This document shows, piece by piece, positions 49,801 to 62,854 of a DNA stretch of 64,000 nucleotides. Location of the stretch: positions 17,224,368-17,288,367 of the forward strand of contig NC_059481.1 of NCBI RefSeq assembly GCF_018139145.2. The letters are read 5' to 3'. The notes below the pieces were generated by a model, which was not told the DNA's origin, searched no databases, and saw nothing but the letters and a program-made list of their open reading frames with translations. Position numbers and translations under genes: made by a program. The stretch comes from Gymnogyps californianus. Lineage: Eukaryota > Chordata > Aves > Accipitriformes > Cathartidae. How positions within the stretch are numbered: the first letter of the stretch is position 1; each line of letters begins with the position of its first letter.

Positions 49801-52800
49801 TACAGACAAGAAAACTTGCAGTACATGGTGTCACAGAGATCTCATTTTAGCACACAAAATCAGGCAAATACTTAGGATTAGGACCTGACTCAGCCTCATC
49901 TCCCTTGTAATCCTCCAAATCTTCAAGTTTTCAGGCCTTTCATTTAGCTCTAAGCAGCCTGCCTCTGTGGTCACGCTGGCTGATGTAGGTCACCGCATGG
50001 CACTGGACTTCAGAGCGCAGAACGGGGGTCAGGATGCATCCCTGCTGCACGGGGAGGCGATGGGGTCTGGTGGCATGTTGCCCCCAGTGTAGCTGAGGTC
50101 AGGCAGGAGCTTCGTCTATGGTAGTATGGACTGGAAATACCACCGTGCTAATACTGGGGAGCTGCTCAGGAAGTGGAAACTCTTACAGCAGATTTGGAGC
50201 TCGAGATATGAATGAGGCAAAGCCATCCAGGGTGGCTGCAGGCTTCTTTGCTGCTGTTGGCTGTCATCTGCTAATGCAACACCTGATGGACGATAAATCC
50301 CTGACCGTTCATCTTTGTCGTCATCTGTGCCCATCACCATCTATTTATATCATTACCGGTGCTGTAATCTTATAGCTGTAATTTTATAGATCGCAAGTGG
50401 CTGTGGTGTCATTAGTGCACGAATGTGGAGGTAGAAGCTGGAAGTTTTGCCTGGGATTTTTGTGTACAGGAGCCCGTTTTAACGTGCTGCTCGCTGCCTT
50501 TCCTGGGAAAGGAGATGAAGCTTTGGGAATACTTGTGCTGAAGAATTGTAAGGTGGGAATAACATTTACTAAGTGCATGAGGAACGGTGGTGTATTCCCC
50601 GCTGACTGTCTGCAAGTCCTTTCAAATACTAAACTTACTTTTTGAATCAGTAGTATTCTTTAATGATACACATGTTGTGCAGTGGGTTATTGTGGACTGC
50701 TGAGGGTTGATTCTGTGGTTTTCACTCATGTGGCAGCCAAAAATCTGCCTGCATCAAGGCAAAAGGGCAATCCTTGTTCTGTTCCCATCAGTGCCAAAGC
50801 TCCTCCAGGTGCCAGAGGCTGAGAGCCTGGCCTTGGGGGTGAGATAGGGAGGACAAAGTGATGATATTTGCAGTTTCCCAAATCCTGTAGTGTGGAGGGA
50901 CTCATTTTTGTGATCCTGTATGTACAGCTGTATGAGTTATGTCTGATAGTGGACTATTCCCCCAGTTACTGCTCAGGGTCACAGTTGCTAAAGCCTCAAA
51001 CAGGGGTTTTCCCATGACCTCCAAAAAATGCAGTATCAAGGTCATCAGAGACATCTGCCTCTGACTGCCAGTGCTTAGGCAGTTATTTTAGGCAGCCTGG
51101 ATCATCCCATGCATGTGTGCACAGACATATGCAGGCAAACTTTTCCCATCCATAGGAACCAGGCACCCAGCTTCTCACTGAGGCATTTGACAGAGTCTAC
51201 AGAATACCAGAATCACTGGGGCAAGTTTCAAAACGGTTTATTTGGGTCTAAACTGCAAGACAAACACTTTATTTGTAGGTGGCTGAGAACATGCCTTCCC
51301 CTTTATCGCTCGTGGCCACTGCAGCAGCTGGGACTTGTGCATCATTACATTGCACCAGCGCAGGAGGACCAGAGAGCAAATATTAATCAATGAGACCCTG
51401 AACGAGAACAGATTTTACACTGACAGTGGAGCCGCTCAAAGGGCAATGCTGTTAGCCACGAAGGAAGGCAAAACTTTGCTGTGTAACCATCTGGCGCTCC
51501 ATCAGTCCCCGCTACCACTCTCCACAGGCTTGTCTGCAGCCTTTCTGTCCGTCTGTCTCACTTCACATCAACGCTCATCGTGGTTGCTGCTCTTCATTCT
51601 GCTCCTGGCGCTGGCTGCTGAGCAGCACACTCCCAATCTCATGGACAGACACCGAACTACTTTGAGAGCGTAATTCAGGTGCTGCCTCCAAAAGCCAGTT
51701 TTAATTTGATCTTTACATCTGAGAGTGGAAGTCGCCACAATGTCCTTAGACTGTTTCTGGAAGGTGGCATCTGCACTGGGCAGTGACGGAGGGACCCGTC
51801 AGTCTCACATGAAGAGGGGAGCTGCCTTTTCTGTGAAGAATTTCCCTAAGTGCAGGCACCATGTTAGCAGAAGCCAGAGCTATGATATTGGCACTGTCAA
51901 CCTGCGAGCTGAGTGGTTGGCATCTGAGAGAGATGTTTCTGCATATGATGCTGTGGGGAAGGCTGAACTTATGTTTTTCTGTCAGTGCTCTGCAAACAGT
52001 TATTGGGTCACTTTTCCATCATGGCTATTCTTGGTGTCCACTGTTTCCAGGAGATGAGAGCCTTCTAGTTTATGATCCCTGTAGATAAACTTCTGTTTTC
52101 CATTTTGCCAAAGAACAGAGCATTAGCAGAACTGGCCAAGTGTTACCATAACATGATATTATAAAAAGGCAGGGACTGGAGCTTGCACGTAGGCTGTTTT
52201 TATTATTTTTACTTATAAAAGGGATGCCATGTAGGTTATACCTGTAGGTTGCACCCTCCCACCTGTATTTGTAAAGCAATCCAGTTGATGTCTCTTGGCA
52301 AGCTTGAAAAGGGAGCCAGAGCAACAGATGTCTGTGAGGTGCTGCTCCGACCTGCCCTTGGGCAAACCTGTCAAAAAGAACTTCAAGAAGAGGAAACTAA
52401 GGAGTCGTCTTACAACAAAGCTGTGCAAGGGGGTTGTAAATGCCTTTTTAGCAAGGATCTCAGGAGAGAGGAGAAGGAAGGAGGAAATGTGGGGGTTATA
52501 AGCCCTGGTGACCTTTACCCAAGCATAAATTTGTAGAAGTTTCCTTCCTCATGTTTTTCTGGGTTATGAAACCATTAATACTTTTTCCCTTTCCAGCTCT
52601 AAGTGATGCTTATTCCCCTCCACTGCCATATCTTCTCAGACAATTCAGTGCATGTAAGGAGTTGGTCTGCTTGGCTTGGTGATCACTGCTTGGCTGATCT
52701 TGCTTAGCCATTCTGTTAACAGAGTGTCTGGGAAGACGTTTGCCTGAGCAAATTATTCCAGTTGTGAAATCCTGTTTCATTTGTTTCTATTTTTCTTCCC

Positions 52801-55800
52801 TTTTCTTGTCCCATAAAGATAACATGAGGAAGAACATGAGCAATTTATCAGTAAATCAGGCTTTTGATACCCCTGTTGCTTTCCTTGCTTTCCCTGGAAT
52901 TGGTTCTTGGAATAAGGTACTGAGTCATTTCCTCCAAAGGACCGAGCTGGTTCCTGCACTATCTGTTTGTTCTGATGCTCTGCTAGCTACAAAATCACAC
53001 CAGATCAGCTACCTTGGGGAGCCTGGAGCTCACAGGTGGGAGCAAAATGTCTCTGTGCTGCATAGTTTGCAGCATCGTTTAGTGTAAACCACTCAATATT
53101 AGAGTACGTACTAGTCTGGCCGAAGGTGTACCCATCAAAACCAAAACAAACATATTTTTGTTGATGTTAGTGGAAATCTAGGTTATTCCCTGCTATTTAA
53201 ATTATATTTATGTCACTAGGGCTTTACTCTTAAACGTGAACTTGACTTGCTGGGTGTACGTTTAGCAGCCTGCGGTAGTGAAGGTTTGTAGTCATAATTT
53301 GGTGTTGCCCTGAACCTGTCCATCTGCGAAGAGGCGGTAATAAGTTTATTGGTACAGTTGTCGCAGTTTTAAATTAAGATAAACATGTATGCCATATTCA
53401 AATTGATTTTTTTCAGCTTTTAAAAAATAATAATTTATTTTCATTATTCTTTGTTTCTGTGGCTTTCGGTGCATGTTTGTACTCCAGCTGGGGCTGCAGC
53501 AGCCAAAATACCATGAGAAGAGTCTGTTGTTCTCATACAGTGAAGTATACTGCAGCAATGCCTACAAACTTGAGCAGGGATGAGAGCCTCATTTTACTGC
53601 CTTACCCCCTTTTCATGTGGTTTGCTCCCACTTTTGGCTTTACAAGGGAAAAAAGAAATCTGCTCTTGGGTTTACGGAAAAGTGAAATTCTGCCTCATTT
53701 TTGAAGCCGTAGCTGTTGAGTCTGTTACAGCAGTTGGGTCTCCAGGGCTGTTTTTCCTTATAGTGAGAGTTCCTGAAGTGCTGTTTGTCTGCTTCTAGTT
53801 TGAAGAGACTTTGTGACCTGCAAAGGGACCCTTTTAAGTGTGATCCATGTTACTGCTGTTGTGAAGGCTTGGCAGACAAATTTAGCCAGTTCTCCTGCCT
53901 GCAAAAAGCACTCCTTATGTGAACAAAACATGGGACCCCAAGGTTGCCTATAACAATGCTGAGAGGCAGAGGAAGGTATTGTCCGTGCATAAATGGGAGA
54001 AGGAAAAGAAGTCCTTCTTGGCAAGATGTTGAAGTGTGATGTAAGGCATGGGATATACTGGGCAACGAGCAACTGGTTAATGAAAAGTCTTAGTAGCAGG
54101 TTGCAGTCAAGGTTGCAGACATCAAGGGCTGAGTGAAGTTTCCTACCTAAGCAGAGGTCTTGTGGCAGTCACCCAAGGTTTTCTCAAATCCTGGCTGTGC
54201 GCTTGACCAACCGGCCAGCATTGGGGAAGCACATTTTCCCTGTGTCTTCATAGTGTTGCCAGGCTGGTGTCACCTGCTCTGCGAACTGTGAGATGCTGAT
54301 ACAAGCTGGATAACACTAATGCTTTGCATTAATTTGGCCTCTTGGAGAAATCAATCCATCACACTAATTGGGTGCAGCGCTTTGGTGCCAGGTGGCTGTC
54401 TTGAGTCCAGAAAGTTGGCACACATATGGTCTGCACTAACTTCTAATAAAGAAGAGAATTAGTGCTGGACTCTCTTCCCTTCCCCACTCACCTCCCCGCG
54501 CAAAAGTTTAAGAGGTTATGGTGAGCCATTGCCTGTCTGACTTGCATCCTTTGGAAATCATACCTCGACTCTTACAGTTGTTTGATTTTGGGATGGAGAT
54601 TTAAGCTCTTTTATGGTCTGTATCTCCAAAGAAAAGTTAAATTTGTGCCAGCTGCAAGCACTAACTGCCCTGATTTCTTTGTCCATTGAACAGCTGGAAC
54701 AAAGACATCTATCTGTATCTTTGTGTATCAGCTTTGTCCTCTTGTTGTGGAAGGAGCACTTGGGACAGAAAGAGGGACTTTGGGTTTAGGGGAGTGTAAT
54801 AGTGGTTATGAGCAGCCAGTCTGTTGGGCTGAGGCCTCCCAGTGAATTGCATCGTGCTCCCACCATGGCAGTAGAAAGAGAATGTACTGAGTTTTCTTTC
54901 TGGCACTTAAGCAATTTTTGACGATCACCCTTTCCCTCTCAAATTTCCTAATAATTAATTTTTCTTTCTCTTAAATAGGTTTTTATTGGGGGGGGGAATT
55001 ACTGGAATTATTTTTTACCTTTTTATAGAAAAACTGCTTCTTAATAAAATAAGATTTGAGAAAATTTTGGCCATCTTGTAGGCTGTGTGTTTTCAACCCA
55101 CTGTGCTGTTGATCATAGTGTCAGACTACAGTTTGACCGTGGCTGAGAGCAAAAAGAGGCTGCTCCACCATCTTGAGCATGTGGTGGCAGGAGAGGTGGT
55201 TGGATCTAACTGTTCCTGGAACCTGTTCGCTATTTTATAGGGATGCTGCCTATTGATAAATGACTTCCATACCTTCCCCTGTGCAACGAAACTGGAAGAG
55301 AAGAGCCTACATATATCAGTGTGGGACATCTGTGAATGTATAGTAAATGTCACTTGGAGAAATCCTATTTCAAATCCTATTTCTTGTGAGTATCAGACCC
55401 CTAAGCCAGCCATTCCTTGGTGTGTGAAAAGCAGTCAGGCAGTTACAAGCAGCTTGATGTATTTGAAAGATGTATCACCTCTCATGTTATTTGGCCATCA
55501 GCATTTTAAACCTGACAGAAGAGTGTTGGAGCTGATTGCTGGGTCACAGCAGTCCCTGAGTAAATAAAAGCTAGGAATGTAATTTGTCTCTGCAAAGTAA
55601 AATGTTTGATTAGAGGGGAATGACAAAGAAAAGAGCTTCTAACCACAGTGGCTGCAGCCAGAATCCACTTCAAGGTTTCATGCTGATATGCCTAAATTAC
55701 TGGATTGAGGATCCTTGGACTGGCATCTGGGTGGTTGTTCTGCTACTGCCTCTTGTTTGTGACCCTGTAGTTCAATATCTTTGTATCTCTGTGTCTCACC

Positions 55801-56289
55801 CTATATACGTTTATGCAAAATTGTTGATGCTTCTTTATGCCCAAAAACTGTTGAGAGGTTTCCTGGGGTTCTGTAATGCCAGTCAGAATCAATATCAACA
55901 AACCTGTGACTCAATGCCATCAATACAAGCTTGGGCACCAAGAGGAGCACAGGAGCTCTTGCATGTGCTGTCATGTTTCTGTGGCTGTACAAGGACCTCT
56001 CCATGATGGAAAAATCATGGGCCAAATGTTGAGCAGACATAAAACAGCAGAATACACTTAGGTCATATAAGTTGAGTGTCTGTCTCTTCAAATTCATATA
56101 CTGACCAGGGCTAGGATTTTGAATGCTGGTGGTTTGGTGTGATGTTAACTCCTCATTGCATTGCCGGTTGTCCCATCCCATAGCTGGTTAAGTGAAACCC
56201 TGTTCTCTCCTGTCTGCACGCACATACTATGTTACTTGGCAGTAAGAGAGATTTCTTATTTTGTCCAATTGCTTTCTGCATCCGTCTAA
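43829..56289 (+). other. SLCO3A1: SLCO3A1 intron 2, fifth segment
   Basis: Intronic sequence. Apart from one MIR-like fragment at its start I recognise no genes, RNAs or young transposons. Overlapping open frames on opposite strands around 46.4-46.9 kb and 55.6-56.2 kb look like GC-driven or chance frames. From 47.7 to 49.0 kb even moderate open frames are absent. Confidence 0.6.
43945..44030 (+). mobile_element. MIR-like ancient SINE fragment
   Basis: CCCCTTGGCAAACCACTTCA (43953-43972), then CCTCCATGGTGTCTCAAGTT and ACTGGGAAATGATACAGACT (44006-44025) follows the MIR core order 'ccttgggcaaatcacttcacctctctgtgcctcagtttc...aaatgggataatgatacttacct'. It sits about 120 bp downstream of the solo LTR and predates it. 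Confidence 0.52.
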
Positions 56290-56400
56290 ACTTTGGCTCT
56301 CATCATGTGGCAGTGAGTTCCACAACTTAAAAATTAATTGGGGAAAAAAGGTATTTTCTTCCATTTGTTTAAGCTCTTTGGGAATACAGTAATAGAATAA
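56290..56400 (-). mobile_element. Ancient CR1/L3-like LINE fragment, antisense
   Basis: CATCATGTGGCAGTGAGTTC (56301-56320), then CACAACTTAAAAATTAATTG, then AAAAAAGGTATTTTCTTCCA, is collinear with the reverse complement of an ancient LINE 3' region ('tggcagtgagttccacaggttaattat...aaaaaagtatttccttttatt'). It shares the GTGAGTTCCACA block with the fragments near 19.0 and 29.5 kb. Confidence 0.58.
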
Positions 56401-57139
56401 ATATTAGAATAAGCTAAATTGTTCCCTCTGAGCTATCTGCAAGAAGCAGCTGATTCATCCCTGGTTGATTACTTGGTGCTTGGTCTTCCTCTTCTTAGTT
56501 GTTTAAGTGCCCTAAAATACATTGCCAGATATATACCTTGCATTACTTTTCTTGGGAAGGAATTACTTTGGTTGGCACAATGATCTGGGTGAGGGGAGAT
56601 GACAGGCTGTGTGTTCACAGGTGGGGCGGGGGTCATCTGCAAGGCATCCCAGGCACATTTCAGCTGATGAAAACACTTGACAATTGTCTTTGCTATTCTC
56701 TCCTTCTGAATAACTATCTGATTAGGGAATAAGCATGAGAAAAGAGCTGACTTCTAGATCCTAGATTAAACTCAACAGATTCACTCAAAGACTACTTCTG
56801 CTAATTGAGGGCACTGTATTTCCGAAGGCACCATGGCTTATGTAAAGGCAGTAAGGCAGCTCTCCTGGAGAGAGAAAGACCCACTTGAAAACAATCAAGT
56901 CCATTATTTTATAGCCTTCTATTGCATTGTATTTACATTCCAAGATCCTTGACCTGGATGGATCAAGCTGAGCATTTTCTGCAAGGGGCTATTTTAATTC
57001 CGCTTTTTCTCTTATCTTTTATCTTTTTAACAAAAGTACATTGAGTGGAACCAGAGAAATGAGAGTTTGGAAATATTTATTACAAGCCTGTCCTCTCAGG
57101 GTTGAATGCAAGATGATTTCCAACAGTATGTATGCTGAT

Positions 57140-57230
57140 GGCCCATCCAGTCCAGTTTTAAATGGCTCGTGTGCTAAGGTACCCCTTGGGAAGTCTGGGC
57201 TGCAGACTGATAGATTGTGATTGACAAAGT
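57140..57230 (-). mobile_element. Ancient CR1-like LINE fragment, antisense
   Basis: GGCCCATCCAGTCCAGTTTT, then AAATGGCTCGTGTGCTAAGG, CCCTTGGGAAGTCTGGGCTG and CAGACTGATAGATTGTGATT resembles an old CR1-type 3' region in which 'tccagtcttgttttaaatg...cttcccttgggagactattccacagactaatagatc' occurs. Strongly diverged and only about 90 bp long. Confidence 0.42.
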
Positions 57231-58537
57231 GTATTTGTGCTAGCTTTCCCCTGGGGGCTGAGGAGGGGGATTACTCAATTCAATAGTTAATGTACAGAAG
57301 AAAATGGATGTTAATTTAAAACTATCATTTTAAAGTATTTGAAATTAGTTTAATGCTAATGAGTGCCAGACTGTCTGTCCTGAAGAGCATCTTTCTTCAT
57401 CTGGAGAGCTGCGGCAGTGGGGAGACCTCCCCATATGCAGCTGCTGATGTTCTTCTACATGGTCCTTCGGTGACCATCCCAGGGTGAACTCAGACATTGA
57501 ATCTCTTCAGATTTTTTGGCATTGACACTGAGCTTTTAGCAAATACCCCAGTTAAAGGCACTGTGGGAGTGGCACATCGGGCTGTGACAGGAGACCTTCA
57601 TATGCATTTTTACATAAATCCGTTAATAGCCATAGGATGATAATGATCACTTGTGGCTACTGATGATCTGGTTCTTAGGTGAAATCTGAAACCTTTCATC
57701 TTTTGTGATTTTCTGAGGCACTTAGAGCCTTCAACCTGTCTCTTCCCCCCATACTATATATACTCAGAAATGTTTGTCGAGGGACACATTCTTGCTCCAG
57801 TTACAAATTATTTGCTCTTTTACAGTGAGGTTACACAATGGCTAAAGTTAATTGTTGAATCCCAGCGCTGTCTAATTGGAAAAACTTCAGCGCAGTTATT
57901 TCGGGGTGCAACTGAGCTAAGAATTACAGCATTGCTCATGCATCGCTTCAGATGTTTCTATCTCTTGTTATTGATTTTAATACATGAGTGAGTACAAATT
58001 TATCCTAAGTGGATTTAGCAAGTATCTTGGCTACCTTTTCATAAGGATATTTCTAGTGATGGCATTATAGGTTCTATGTTGCAGTTTGCTTACCAAAAAA
58101 AAAAGTGTTGCAAGGTTGACTGTCGGTAAATTAATTGAACTTCTGTGTTTCCTAGCCAAGGAAATACTGTAACTTTCAACTTACCCATGTAGAAGATCTG
58201 TGATTTGAAGTTTACATCTTTTTCTAAATTCTTAGTTTTGTCACTGAGGAGATAAAATGATCAAAATAAATGTGTCTCCTCTTCTCAGCACTACACAACC
58301 ATCAGCTTAGCTATATTGAAAAATTTTTGTGTCACCGATAAAATTTCATGGTCAAAGCCAACTCTTGAAACATGAGATCAAGAGTGATGAAGCTCACTGT
58401 ACTTGGTCCAGAGCGAGATATCAGTTGCCATTCCATCTGAAAGGACTTTATGGATCTCTGGTGTGTAAAATGATTTTTGTATTGTATCACAGACAGTCAT
58501 CTTCAGGGAGGAATGACAGTATATTGTTTCTGACATC

Positions 58538-58555
58538 TTTTTTTTTTTTTTTTTT
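58538..58555. repeat. Poly-T tract (18 T)
   Basis: Uninterrupted 18-base T homopolymer, with no visible retroelement body on the minus strand next to it. Confidence 0.9.
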
Positions 58556-58861
58556 GACAGTTTTACACTTTGACATTTCTCTATCCCAACTTGTTTTCCT
58601 ACTCACTGACCCAAAATATCATAATGGTCTGGTTCAAAGGCTGCAACTAGCCTCAAATTTTGTGCTCTGTTGAGCCTTCATTTCAGTTTAGTTTACTGAA
58701 TTGTCAAGTATCTACCTATGAGAGTTGGAGAGAGATGGAAAGACACCACTAGAATTCTGATGACTGAGAAACCATGATTGGGGCAGAAGGCAAGTTTTCA
58801 TACTGTTGCTATTGCATTATTCATGAGAAAATTAAACACAACGTTTTGACCTTGAAATCCC

Positions 58862-58886
58862 TTTTTTTCTTTCTTTCTTTCTTTCT
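58862..58886. repeat. TTTC microsatellite
   Basis: A T run passes into about five TTTC units, ending at TTTCTGC. Pure pyrimidine on the + strand; the repeat number is probably variable between individuals. Confidence 0.92.
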
Positions 58887-60842
58887 GCATTTAGGGTTAG
58901 ATATATAGGCTGTAGCCATGGAGCTGTTGCTAGGATGCCAGGAACTTGATAAATCTGTCTTTCCCATGCAAAAACTTTGCATAATTTCGGAGCTGTCAGT
59001 TTTGCTGTGTTCTAGGGTCACCCACTGAACTTGGAGGTGTGGGTAAAGCTCTGTCCAGCCTATGTGTTGCCCCCTTGAAGGAGAAGTGTGAAGGTCAGAG
59101 TAATAATTCCTGCAAGGTGTAACTGGCACTGCAGACAGTGGTCTGAACGTATGAATAAAGTATCTTTTTGTCATGGTCTTCTGGTTGTTTTAACAGACTT
59201 CCTCTAAAAATGAGTTCTAAGTTCAGAAAGAGGCCTGCAGTAGTAGAGACACTGAAAAATTATGCCTGTCCGTTGCATTTTTTTTCCCCTGGAATTTGGC
59301 AGCATAAGATGCTGTTGTATTTAAAATCCCTTCACAAAACAATAAATGTGTTTTAAACCACATCCTAGGAGGCCACAGTCACGGAACCCTACAAGGGTAT
59401 GGGTGTAGAGTGGGACCACCCTAATATGCTCAGGGCTGCAACACAGTCCCTTGGAAAGAGCAAAAGTGAAAACAAATTCTGGCTGAGAGAGATGTTGGAA
59501 TTTGTACTGTGCTTCCATTACACTGTGTAAAGGATGCTAGATAAATGCAAAACTTTCTCATAGATCTGTACCTAGCTGCCGTTATTGAGCAAATGTCTTG
59601 ACTATTAAATGTACTGTTGTTCTTTCCAATCAAATGCAGAGACTGTGGCCCAAGAATATGATGCTCCATCATGGTCAGATAGTTGAGCTTAGAGTAGCTG
59701 TTGAAGCTCTGCAATTGCAGCCAGCTGCAAAGTTTGCATTAGGCCACGTGCATTCATTGCGATGGGGTGGGTGTGAATTGACAGTAAGCATCTATAGTTT
59801 TTTCTTCTGATGAAACAAAATTTGTTTCCAAGTTTTGGGGTGCAATATAGGGAATGGAGGTCTCTCCAGAGCCCTTGCAGGTGGGTAATGGGTGAGCTCT
59901 GAGAGGGAGCTCCCCCCTTCCTGCAGGTGGGTAGGGTCAGCCCAGCGTTAGAAGACATGTAGGCAACAAGCGAGGAATCCTTGCAATGGTGGGAGGGAGG
60001 TTTCCCACCTCCTGGGCTCTGCTTTACTGCTGGCAGGGAAATGTGCTTTCAAAGCACAAGTTACCAGAGAGGAGCAAGAAAACAAGATGCAAATTAGAGA
60101 AGAAATAAACTTCAGAAGAGTTTCCTCTGTGATTATGACTCAGTTGTTCAGAGAGGCAGACAGCACAGCTTTTGATGCATCAAAGGCATGTTACTATATC
60201 CTTTAATAAATTCCTCTCTTTCAATGCCTTTACACATATAGGGAGGCCACGGATTTACATGGTACCAGGGCTGCTTGCCCAAACACTAGCCTTTTGCTGT
60301 AAGTAAAGAAAACAAAATACAGAAACCTTCTTGCTGCTTTTTACACTCTATTGGAGATCAATGTCTCACAGTCACTTCTGTTTTGGTGGGGGATCTGATG
60401 AGATGCAATAGGTGTTTCTGCCTACAGGTACACTACAACATGCTCACCTGCTCTATTTTTTCCACCTTGAAATACAAACATGGGGCCTCAATTACACTCG
60501 TATCCCAGGAACAAGCAATTCTTCAGCCACCTCAAATTCCCTCTGATTCTTTCAGTTTGTTATATAGGATAGAGGAATTGCTAAATTTCCCCACCCACAG
60601 TAGTGTCAAGTTGATAACTCTGCTTTTTTCCAGCATAATGCCATGAGCAGGCTTGTTTGCAGATGTCTTCCTCAGGCCTCCATCATTTGTTGTTGCTGAA
60701 TAACCTTTCAGCTCTCGGACAAAGTTGTAACATCAAATGCTAGAAACTGGTCTGCCAGACTGGTAACCAGTGAGCCAGGACATTACATAGCAGGAAGGCT
60801 GCCCATCATATGTCAGCTTTACCAGCGCTTTTCCTTCCAGTG

Positions 60843-60990
60843 CTCTATGATTAACCTGTGGACAAACCTCCATCTCTTGAAGTCTTCAAGTCAAGACTAA
60901 GCACCTTTTTGAGAGATGGTATTTAAGCACAAGTGATTGGGGTCTTGGTGCATGGGGTAATTGGATGAAAGTGTAGATGAAGCTATTGAC
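60843..60990 (+). mobile_element. Ancient CR1-like LINE 3' fragment, sense
   Basis: ATGATTAACCTGTGGACAAA (60847-60866), then CATCTCTTGAAGTCTTCAAG, TCAAGACTAAGCACCTTTTT, then ATTTAAGCACAAGTGATTGG is collinear with an ancient CR1 3' region ('aacctgtggaactccccatcactggaagtcttcaagtcaagactggatgcctttct...caagttattggg'). The similarity continues through GCATGGGGTAATTGGATGAAAG to about 60976. It is in the orientation opposite to the fragments near 5.5, 19.0, 29.5, 56.3 and 57.2 kb. Confidence 0.68.
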
Positions 60991-62044
60991 TCCGCAAAGC
61001 AAACTAAGATTAGCTAATATAAGGATCTGTTCTGGCATTAAATGCTGGGAAGTGCAATTCTGCAACGTAAGGAGAGTCCGTTTACCTGCAGTTGGTTGTG
61101 ACTGGATGTGTCTCAAGTTGCTCCCAGGCCATTCTGTCCTGTAAAATGTTAAAGCTGAAAAGAAAAGCCCTGAGGCAAGTTGTACCAAATGAACTTTTCC
61201 TGAGCTGCCTCCTAGAGCCCATGTGGGAGGTAGAAATAGTGCAAATGTGTCTCTTGTCTACCCAGAGTGCAAACCTCAAGTCCTGGTTACACAGCAGCTG
61301 TATCATACTATGTAGTTTATCACTGTGTATTGCTTGAAGGAATCTGTTGACAAAATTAAGGCTTTTTCAGGTGTTGCTACTATGACATTTGAACCAACCT
61401 GTCAGCAGCTTGTGTGGCATTATAAATATAGCCAGCCCAGGATGTAGAAGAGAAAGAAATGTTTAGATTTCTCTTTCCTTCCTATTCTGCCAAAGGCTAA
61501 GTCAAAGCACCTATGAAAAGAGTCTTTAGACCCGTGTTTTGAAAGACACCTAATTCTGGTTACCTTGACTTTGGCCTTTCTGCCTCGTGTTTTGTGGAAT
61601 CGCACCAGTCGTCCAGTCAGGGCTGTGGAGCCCACTGAGAGAAAGGCAATATCCTTTTGACAGTCCAAACTGAGGCATCTTTTCCTTTTGAAAATCTGTA
61701 ATGCCCAGCGCTTTTGTCAGATGGTGCTGCTTACTGCATTGGCTTAAAAATAGATCGTTACCTTCAGTGCTCTTCCCTCATTATGCCCAAATCAAGGGAA
61801 AAACCAAACCTGTAATTTTTACCAGCTGCTGTTAAAGTCCTGTGGCAACCTGCCAGTGTCATGGCTTGTTGGTTATTACGGACAGATCAAAAACTGGAGG
61901 AATTCCACTAACTTATGTGTTTTGCTCAGGTGGCCCCTGGCTCTTTATTGGCCCTGAGGCTTTGTTGCCCTCATTTTAGCAGAAACCAGTCTAGCTCTTG
62001 GACGTGCATGGATCTTAAAGATCTTAACAGAGAAGTCTGACTTT

Positions 62045-62130
62045 GGAGATCAGGAAATTAGAGCACAAGAAGGCAGATTTCCTTGCACAGGCATGCACTG
62101 TAGACCAGTGGCAGGGCTGCATCTGCTGGA
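62045..62130 (-). mobile_element. MIR-like ancient SINE fragment, antisense
   Basis: GAGATCAGGAAATTAGAGCA (62046-62065), then CAAGAAGGCAGATTTCCTTG and TAGACCAGTGGCAGGGCTGC (62101-62120) matches the reverse complement of the MIR core ('gggaaactgaggcacagagaggttaagtgacttgcccaaggtcacacagc...agtggcagagctgg'). Confidence 0.48.
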
Positions 62131-62823
62131 TCACATTGCCTCCCCCTTCTCTCTGCCCAGCAGTGCAGTTTGGGCTTTCCTTGTCCCCGTGGAATAACAA
62201 CTTTGATGCTATGCATTAACAGTGAGTTTAGCAGGGATGCTGGCAGAGCAATAGAAGAAGGTAGGAATTTGGAGAATCATTTAATTTAATCCTCCTCATC
62301 CCAATATGATTTAGTTGAGGTACTAATGTAGCAGGAACAGACCTGTGTAAACAGTGTCACCAAGTGATCGCTCTCTATGCTTTCTATAAATGCTCAGTCC
62401 TGCGTTAGTGACTCTGCCCTGTAGACCTCCTGTCAGACGAGCCAGCTTTGTACATGCTTTTAAGCACTATATGCGTGTATTGTAAATGTTAGCTGTGTAT
62501 TTTGGTGGCGTAACAGCTGGAGACCATTATGGTGTGACAACGCTGCTCTCCTGCACTTCATAGGAAATTCAGTGTGGTCGACCTACATTTATCTCAGCCT
62601 CCACACGAACCTGCTCTGTAATCTCTCGCTTCTGTTGTTGCAAATCTGAAACACTGAATCAGGAAACAGAGGCTTGCCAAAATTGTTAAATAAGCGGAGC
62701 CCGTGTTATTTGGAGACTGCCACTGTGTTTTCTTGCTCACATGGTCCTGGAATGTGTCTCCTGGTAGGGGGAGGGGAGCATTTGTGAATGTAGTTCTCAG
62801 AATGAGTCATTGTGGTAAGTACT

Positions 62824-62824
<1 letters not shown>

Positions 62825-62848
<24 letters not shown>
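62825..62848. repeat. Poly-T tract (24 T)
   Basis: Uninterrupted 24-base T homopolymer directly after GTAAGTACTA. It is the longest homopolymer in the window; no retroelement body was recognised on the minus strand. Confidence 0.93.

Positions 62849-62854
<6 letters not shown>

Larger units (their letters stand above)
57231..60842 (+). other. SLCO3A1: SLCO3A1 intron 2, sixth segment
   Basis: Intronic sequence with poly-T and TTTC simple repeats, A/T-rich stretches at 57290-57365 and 57770-57990 that could be conserved elements, and a 12-bp direct repeat (TGCAGGTGGGTA) at about 59877 and 59924. No exon, RNA gene or young transposon was recognised. Confidence 0.58.

Noticed and set aside
55620..56181. 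Opposed frames of 128 and 126 codons
   Set aside because: Sequence is low in charged residues, rich in Cys, Leu and His as in random translation; no family match.
36412..60094. Three exact octamer (ATGCAAAT) motifs at 36412, 48285 and 60087
   Set aside because: About two matches are expected by chance on two strands of 64 kb, and they are far apart.
60171..60184. 14-bp perfect palindrome TTTGATGCATCAAA
   Set aside because: Several palindromes of this length are expected by chance in 64 kb; no second half-site or conserved context seen.
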